Shown here: piece after piece, positions 58,549 through 64,000 of the stretch
Layout: each line of letters opens with the position of its first letter
Position numbering within the stretch: position 1 is the stretch's first letter
Assembly: GCA_032871835.1 (NCBI GenBank)
Contig: CM065297.1
Coordinates: 35,473,598 to 35,537,597, forward strand
Direction of reading: 5' to 3'
From: Dipteronia dyeriana
Taxonomy: Eukaryota > Streptophyta > Magnoliopsida > Sapindales > Sapindaceae
Length of the DNA stretch: 64,000 nt
Notes under the pieces: model-generated
What the model saw: only the letters and a program-made list of their open reading frames with translations
Told to the model about the DNA's origin: nothing
The model's database searches: none
Position numbers and translations under genes: made by a program

Positions 58549-59833
58549 GTGGTTTTATATGTGGTTTGTTGTTGCTCAATTTTGATCATAGAATTTCAAT
58601 GTATTTTTGTTTTGGGGTTGTAACAAGAAGGCTGGCTTATCATCGCCATAATTTCCATCTTAGTAGTTGCTAAGTTTTTTTTTTATTTTGTTGTTTTAAT
58701 AATAAATTAATAATAATTAAAAAAAACTGCACTATATTGTAATAATAGTAATAAAAAAAATTGCAGTATTTTTTATTTTAAATTCTTGTGTATAACATTC
58801 AAGTATTAAAGACTTGAAGGTTTGAAGAATTGGAAGCAACCGGAACAAGTTTGGGACCGTGCGACCCATAGCAACAAACGTGTGTGCAAAGAGCACGCGG
58901 CCACGATTGTTGTGGCATGGGCTGCACACGGCAGCCCTATGGAAGCTATGGCCTGCGCATGGAAGCCCTTTATGGGGTTGTGGCATGCGCACGCCTATGG
59001 GAGGGAGCCAAGGGTGCGCACGCCCATAAGAGGCAGCCGAGGTAGTACAAACAACGAAGGTCGCATGAAGACTTGTTCACCAAGAAAGAAGTTTTTGTAT
59101 TTTTTTTTTTGTATTCCAAGACATGTAATTTACTTGCTTTTCTAGGATGGACCAAAATTGTAGCTATTTATATTTTTATAAATATTGCAATGTTTGTCAT
59201 TGATTGATAACATGTCATATAGAATAGGAGTGCCACTCATATATCTCTTTTGGTATGAACATGCATTAAATGATTTAGGTATCTAATTGGCATCTAGAAA
59301 ACTTGGTAAATTATTCTATGGAATTCTATCACACGCCTTAAATAATTGAGTGGGAGAAGGTGTTATGGAACAACTACGGCCTCCAAGTTTAGTTGAGATA
59401 TATGTTTCGTGTAATAACCCTCTAAGGAGTATTCAGGAATGGAATTTAGTAAGATACTTCCATACAAGGATAGACTAGACAATTTGCCCAAACGATATCT
59501 ACTCCCAAATGAGGGATATTCGTGAGCGATTATATTGAAGGTCTATCACTTAGTAACACACTCAATGTAATTTTATTTATATCCTCCCAAGAGTTCTTGT
59601 TAATAAAATTGCAAGGCTAAAATTGAAAACATTGGTTGTTATGTTAACAATTTGGTGGGACCTAGTCCAACTAGTAAATGGTGCGAACTTCTAAAAGAGG
59701 CGTGACATTCATGGGTGTTGGATCACCGTTGAATTTTACGATTGAATTATTTTATGTATAATTCAAGATAAATATTTGAAAGTGCTTTATCATGATTATT
59801 TACTTATATAATTTTTGATATTGTTCAGAAATC
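58388..59833 (+). other. Long 5' leader of family-A Copia
   Basis: About 1.45 kb without a gene. It contains a (TA)n tract at ~58508-58553, an A-rich zone, and a GC-rich patch at ~58850-59045 with GCGCACGCC / GGCAGCCC / CATGGGCTGC motifs. Inverted copies of this leader occur at 10614-11161 and 62614-63451, and the gag-proximal part at 32734-33114 and 35397-35483. Confidence 0.75.
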
Positions 59834-60366
59834 ATGACTCCATCCCTAACCAACATCCTAAAAGATAATACTTTAACTTGTGATAATTATGTCACATGGA
59901 AAAGGAAAATCTGGCTTTTATTGCAATCTGAAAAGCATAAGTTCATTCTATGCACTCATAAACCATCTACTCCTACTAATGAATCTACTCAGAAGCAAAG
60001 AGATGAGTATTAGCAGTGGAAGTCTTCAGATGAGATGGCTAAATGTTACATTATGGACACCATCTCTGACGTGTTGCAACAACAATATGAAGGAATGAAG
60101 ACTGCTGCTGATATAATGATGTCTCTAGAGGAGATGTTTGCTATGAGGTCTAGGATGACTAAGAGAGAGGCTGTGACTACTTTTAAGAATCTTAGGATGA
60201 AACCTGGACAGGGTGTGAAAGATCACATGATAAAGTCATAGCACATCTCAACATTGTTGAACTGAATGGTGCTGAGATTGATGGTGAGACTAAAATTGAA
60301 ATGATTTTCAACTCACTATCAGATTTCTTTGATCAATTCAAGTTGGACTACACCTTGAATAATAAG
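59834..60366 (+). pseudogene. gag: Family-A Copia gag fragment
   Basis: ATG at 59834, MTPSLTNILKDNTLTCDNYV, then WKRKIWLLLQSEKHKFILC. A TAG near 60012 replaces a residue before QWKSSDEMAKCYIMDTISDV. The core matches the gag at 32128-32532. A one-base deletion near 60230 shifts the frame, after which HLNIVELNGAEIDGETKIEM is still readable to the SIRE-like insertion at 60366. Confidence 0.85.
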
Positions 60367-62280
60367 TGTAAGTTCCTCAGTTTTTGATTGGCTTATTTCG
60401 CTTGACAAACCACATTTGTGGATAATTATGTAAGGGGAGTTTAGGTCGGCTTTGCTAGAGATCAAGTTCAAGCTTCAAACTCTTTGAAAAGATTTATTTG
60501 CACACACACTAACAAGCATTTGTATTGACATGCATTTATTCCTTGTTTCTCATTACTCATGTGTGCATTCCTTCATAATCACACTTGCACTTCATGTATT
60601 TTTTTTATTGCATCTATGATTACATTTATGTTTACATGATCATGCATTGCTTTTAACCAAATGATTACTTATTCTGTGCATTGAGTTAGATTTGGTTTGG
60701 TTATTTTTAGTAATGTGTCTAGTTTGGAAAGAATGGTTTTCAATGATTTAAGTATTTTTCAAAAATGACCTTTGTATGGTATTGTTACCATAACATTTTA
60801 TACATTGCTTAAAAAATGAGTTTTGAAAGTTTCTTTACAAACTATACACCCATACCTTTCCAACGGTATATTATTCGTAATATTTCATGACCGTTTGGTT
60901 TGGTTTTGAAATCTCCAAATTGACCATAAAAACAGGGCATCTCTGTTGTTGTTCGATTCTGACCTTTGGTCACTCATTTGACCATAACTTTTCCTATAGT
61001 CATCCAAATCACATTTTGTTAATTGGAGTATAAAGTATACTTTCATACTTTTCCAACGGTATAATATACAAAAGGCTACAAATTCGTTTGGTCACGTTTT
61101 GATATGCTTGAATTTCAAGGTGGAGTGTTGAGAGCAGATTTCACTCAACGTTTCGCCCCCTCCTAGTGCGAAACAAGTAGCAAAAATTGTGGCAGCCCTT
61201 TTTGCTCCCAAAATCTTCGCCCCCTTAAGGGGTGAAACCAGCTATGAAAATTGTGGCAGCACTTTTTGCTCCCAAACTTTTCACCCTCTCAAGGGGTGAA
61301 ACTAGTAGCGAAAAACCTGTTTGGGCAAAAACGTCATTTCTTGTGCAGCACATTTTTACACCTTATATATATATATCATCTTCTTCCCAAATCAAACCTA
61401 GAGCTCTGAAATTGAATCCCCAAGAGAGAGAAAATGAATCCTTGAAAGAGAGAGCTCCAAGAACTTATTTTTACTCAACCAAACTTCAAATCACAATCAT
61501 CAAGCATCATCGAGCATCTTTCAAGCATGGGTCTCTTGTTTGTTCATGACTAGGTATTCTCTACATGCTCTAGACTTTATAGTTTCATTATTATGACATG
61601 TATACCTAGGTTTTAACTTTTATCGCAAATTAAATGCATGCTTGTGTGCTTAATAGCTTTTACGACATACTTGTGGTATTGGTTGTTGGGTGAGAGTGTT
61701 GATTAGTGATAACTAGAATTTAGAACGGTTTTACCACCTTTTAGCTAATTCTTCTTGCCTTTGCATTTTGAACATTGATATCAAGGATTTGCTTTTCTTG
61801 TCATCATTAGTCCCAGATAAGCATGAATATTTTGACCTAGCATTTTTGCAAAGAGAATATTCTTGCATATTCACTTAGGTTGCCATTATCTCTTCATTGT
61901 TGATTAAGCTTGTGGCTAAGTGGTTAGTGCACAAGGTTGGTGATCCAAAATCACTATAAAGAGCCTATCGAGTAGAGTGAAACGGTTAATAACCTTATTG
62001 GGTGTGACGAGAGGTCAACCTAGGTTGTAACTTTCATTCAATATTGAATTTTGAGGATTGAGTGTGGCGCACTAAACAACCCGTGGTTTTTGCCATTTAG
62101 AGGGTTTCCACATATATATTGCGTGTTGTTATTGCTTTATGATATTGTCATTTATTTGAACACTTGGTAGAATGGGGTAGATTTGGTAATGTTGATTAAT
62201 TCAAGAAATTGTCAATCAATCGAAATAAAACCTATTCACCCCCTCTGGGTTTATAGACACACACTTTCTAGGGAATTTCA
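60367..62280 (+). repeat. 5' LTR of SIRE-like element
   Basis: 1,914 bp, TGTAAGTTCC...GGGAATTTCA. Shorter than the solo LTR by ~360 bp. It contains a diverged direct repeat at ~61150-61310 ('caaaatcttcgcccccttaaggggtgaaac' class, three units) and 'cctattcaccccctctggg' near the end. Confidence 0.85.
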
Positions 62281-62421
62281 ATTGGTATCAGAGCTAGTGC
62301 CTAGATATAGTTATGTGACCCTTGCTCTGTGTTTGTCTTGCTTTGTGCATTTTTTTTTGTTGCTTGCATTTTGTGTGTTGCATTAAATTTTCATCTCATT
62401 TATCCAATACCCTCAAACACT

Positions 62422-62560
62422 ATGAGTGGAAACAGTGGTAGTCATGAGGGAGCCGCAAACACGAGACCCCCCTTACTCAATAGGGTGAATTATGCATCTT
62501 GGAAGGGCAAGATGGAATCATATCTTCGCCAAATTGATGACCGGGCTTGGATGGCAATAG
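62422..62560 (+). pseudogene. gag: SIRE-like Copia gag, N-terminus
   Basis: MSGNSGSHEGAANTRPPLLN, then VNYASWKGKMESYLRQIDDR and AWMAI. This is the usual beginning of SIRE-type gag (PPLLxGxNYxxWKxxM...). The frame is intact until the family-A insertion at 62561. Confidence 0.75.
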
Positions 62561-64000
62561 TGTAGGGAAAAACGGGTTCAAAATGCAACAGAAGCATGAT
62601 AAAAACAAAATTAGTTATCTAGATGCCAATTTAGATACTTGAACCGTTCAATTCATGTTCATACCTAAAGAGATATATGAGTGGCACTCCTATTCTATTT
62701 GACATGTTATCAAACAATGACAAACATTGCAATATTTACAAAAATATAAATAGCTACAATTTTGGTCCATCCTAGAAAAACAAGTAAATTACATATATCT
62801 TGGAATACAATAACTCCTTCCTTGGCGAACAAGTCTTCACACGACCTTCATCGTTCGGACTCCCACGGCTACCTCCCATGGGCATGCGCACCCCTCGCCC
62901 TTACCCATGGGTGTGCGCATGCCAGAAACCCATAAAGGGCTGCCATGCACAGCCCATGGCTACCAAAGGGGCTGCCGTGCGCAGCCCATGCCACAACAAA
63001 TGTGGCTGCACGCTCTTCGCACGCACGTTCGTTGTTATGGCTCGCACGGTCCCAAACTTGTTCTGGTTACTACTAATTCTTCAAACCTTCGAGTCTTCGA
63101 AACTTGAATGTATTACAGAAGAATTTACATAACAAAATACTTTAGTTTTTTTTATTACAACAACAAAATAAAAAAAAAACTTAGCAACTACCAAGAAGGA
63201 AATTATGGCGATAATAGACCACCCTTCTTGTTACAATCCCAAAACAAAATTACATTGAAATTCTAGGACCAAAATTAAGCAATAACAAACCACATATAAA
63301 ACATATATATATCCATACATTACAATGTAAATATATATGCGAATACCTAGAGTGTCATCTCTTTCTAAAACATGCATAAATATAATAAAAAGAAAAAGAT
63401 TCGCGTACATACATCAATTAATCAAGGGTACAACCTGGCTCTGATACCAATTGTAGGGGAAAAACGGGTTCAAAACGCAACGGAAGCGCGATAAAAAATG
63501 AAAATTAGGGTTTGCGTATATAAAAAAAAATCCCTTTTACGCAACGAGAACCTTAACCCTAGATTAATTGATGTATATAAAAGTATCGTACCTTTTTCGC
63601 GTGACGATTGAACAAGCACTTAATCGATTCCGTAAGATCTTCCAGTCCAATCACGAATGTGAATCACCTAGGAGTGTGGGCTCCCATTCTTTAAATTATA
63701 TTTCTGAGGATGGAGACAAAGCAAAAATCTTTTCTTTGTTTGTTACAAATATCCTTCAAGAAAAAATCAAAGAACGTCCGGTCACTTGTGAATTATCAAT
63801 CAATTTGATTGAAACTCGTGTGAACCTTGATTCGATGTTGTACACAAAACCCTTTTGATGTAAAGGATATTAGTATACTATCGAAAACAAAAACGTTTCC
63901 CTTTTTTATCTACTTGGCCGAATTCACACACTATTGCTTAGAGATGATTGAATTTTGTCTAGAGCAAAATCAGATTTTTCTCCCTCAAAATTCCTATGGT
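62561..64000 (-). mobile_element. Collapsed family-A Copia element
   Basis: In minus orientation: 5' LTR from 63452 to beyond 64000, primer site at 63438-63451, leader 63451-62614, then directly the last ~50 bp of an LTR (62613-62561, ending TTTTTCCCTACA). All of gag and pol and most of the 3' LTR are deleted. It is inserted in the SIRE-like gag; the flank AATAG at 62556-62560 may be half of the target duplication. Confidence 0.82.
63452..64000 (-). repeat. Family-A Copia LTR, copy F (runs off window)
   Basis: The 3' end TTCCCCTACA at 63452. Matches copy A (11162-11710) over its whole visible length, e.g. 'cacctaggagtgtgggctcc' and 'ctcgtgtgaaccttgattcgatg'. Confidence 0.85.

Larger units (their letters stand above)
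56119..60366 (+). mobile_element. Family-A Copia element, 5' half
   Basis: The 5' LTR (56119-58373), primer site, ~1.46-kb leader and broken gag on the plus strand, cut at 60366 by a SIRE-like LTR. It provides the best reference for the family because its 5' end is complete. GCAAC at 56114-56118 may be the left target duplication; the partner is not in the window. Confidence 0.85.
60367..62560 (+). mobile_element. SIRE-like Copia element, 5' end
   Basis: The LTR (60367-62280), primer site ATTGGTATCAGAGC at 62281-62294, and start of gag at 62422. Cut at 62560 by a collapsed family-A element. It is the same LTR family as the solo LTR at 33115-35391. ATAAG precedes it (60362-60366). Confidence 0.85.

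Noticed and set aside
62800..63132. 110-residue plus frame with Met/Pro/Arg-rich sequence, and the related frame at 58822-59145.
   Set aside because: Both are read from the GC-rich island in the family-A leader, on different element strands (62800 antisense, 58822 sense), so this is a composition artefact.

Overview
The window looks like nuclear, repeat-rich DNA from a flowering plant, most likely a eudicot. It contains plant-type LTR retrotransposons of several lineages: Ty3/Gypsy Tat, Tekay/Del chromovirus, a CRM/Reina-like chromovirus, and two or more Ty1/Copia families including SIRE-like ones. It also holds the 3' end of a hAT DNA transposon. tRNA-iMet-type primer sites (TGGTATCAGAGC) are frequent and the spacers are very AT-rich. 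I found no convincing host gene, tRNA, rRNA or CRISPR array; almost every supportable feature is transposon-derived, and no species can be named.

Layout. 1-9557: decayed minus-strand Tat-like material. It holds ~95-bp tandem repeats, a degenerate plus-strand coding stretch, a ~450-bp higher-order satellite array split by a young 3.1-kb gag-only element (2994-6069), and a ~2.2-kb LTR ending at 9557. 9558-10613: 3' end of a hAT transposon with a conserved-looking intron, cut on its left by the Tat LTR. The hAT itself abuts the 5' leader of a minus-strand Copia family here called family A. 10614-15635: that Copia leader and two head-to-tail family-A LTRs. 15636-23238: plus-strand Tat element with decayed RT/RNase H/aRNase H/integrase, 3' tandem repeats, a separate antisense coding region, a purine tract and the first 50 bp of its 3' LTR; a family-A LTR fragment interrupts it. 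23239-28169: another family-A LTR, then about 3.3 kb of AT-rich DNA without a recognisable gene.

28170-35483: two family-A Copia bodies meet tail to tail, forming a large imperfect palindrome. The right-hand body continues into gag and leader, interrupted by a SIRE-like solo LTR with a 5-bp target duplication. 35484-48430: a large SIRE-like element with no recognisable pol, i.e. probably non-autonomous. Nested inside it at 39906-46423 is a nearly complete CRM/Reina-like Gypsy element with matching 531-bp LTRs. 48430-54950: a decayed Tekay chromovirus that truncates the 3' LTR of the SIRE-like element. 54951-56118: unassigned. 56119-60366: plus-strand family-A Copia (LTR, leader, broken gag), interrupted by a second SIRE-like element (60367-62560). 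That element is in turn interrupted by a collapsed minus-strand family-A element running off the window.

The sequence is best read as a stratigraphy. Family-A Copia is the oldest and most numerous layer (seven LTR copies or pieces). hAT, Tat and SIRE-like insertions sit inside it. The gag-only element and the CRM/Reina-like element look youngest, because their LTR pairs differ at only about 7 and 13 sites by eye. The least ordinary items are the gag-only element with intact primer site, purine tract and target duplication, the three-subunit satellite beside Tat sequence, the antisense Tat ORF, the Copia palindrome, and a repeated hairpin cassette in the SIRE-like LTR. Coordinates of truncated ends are estimates from comparison by eye.
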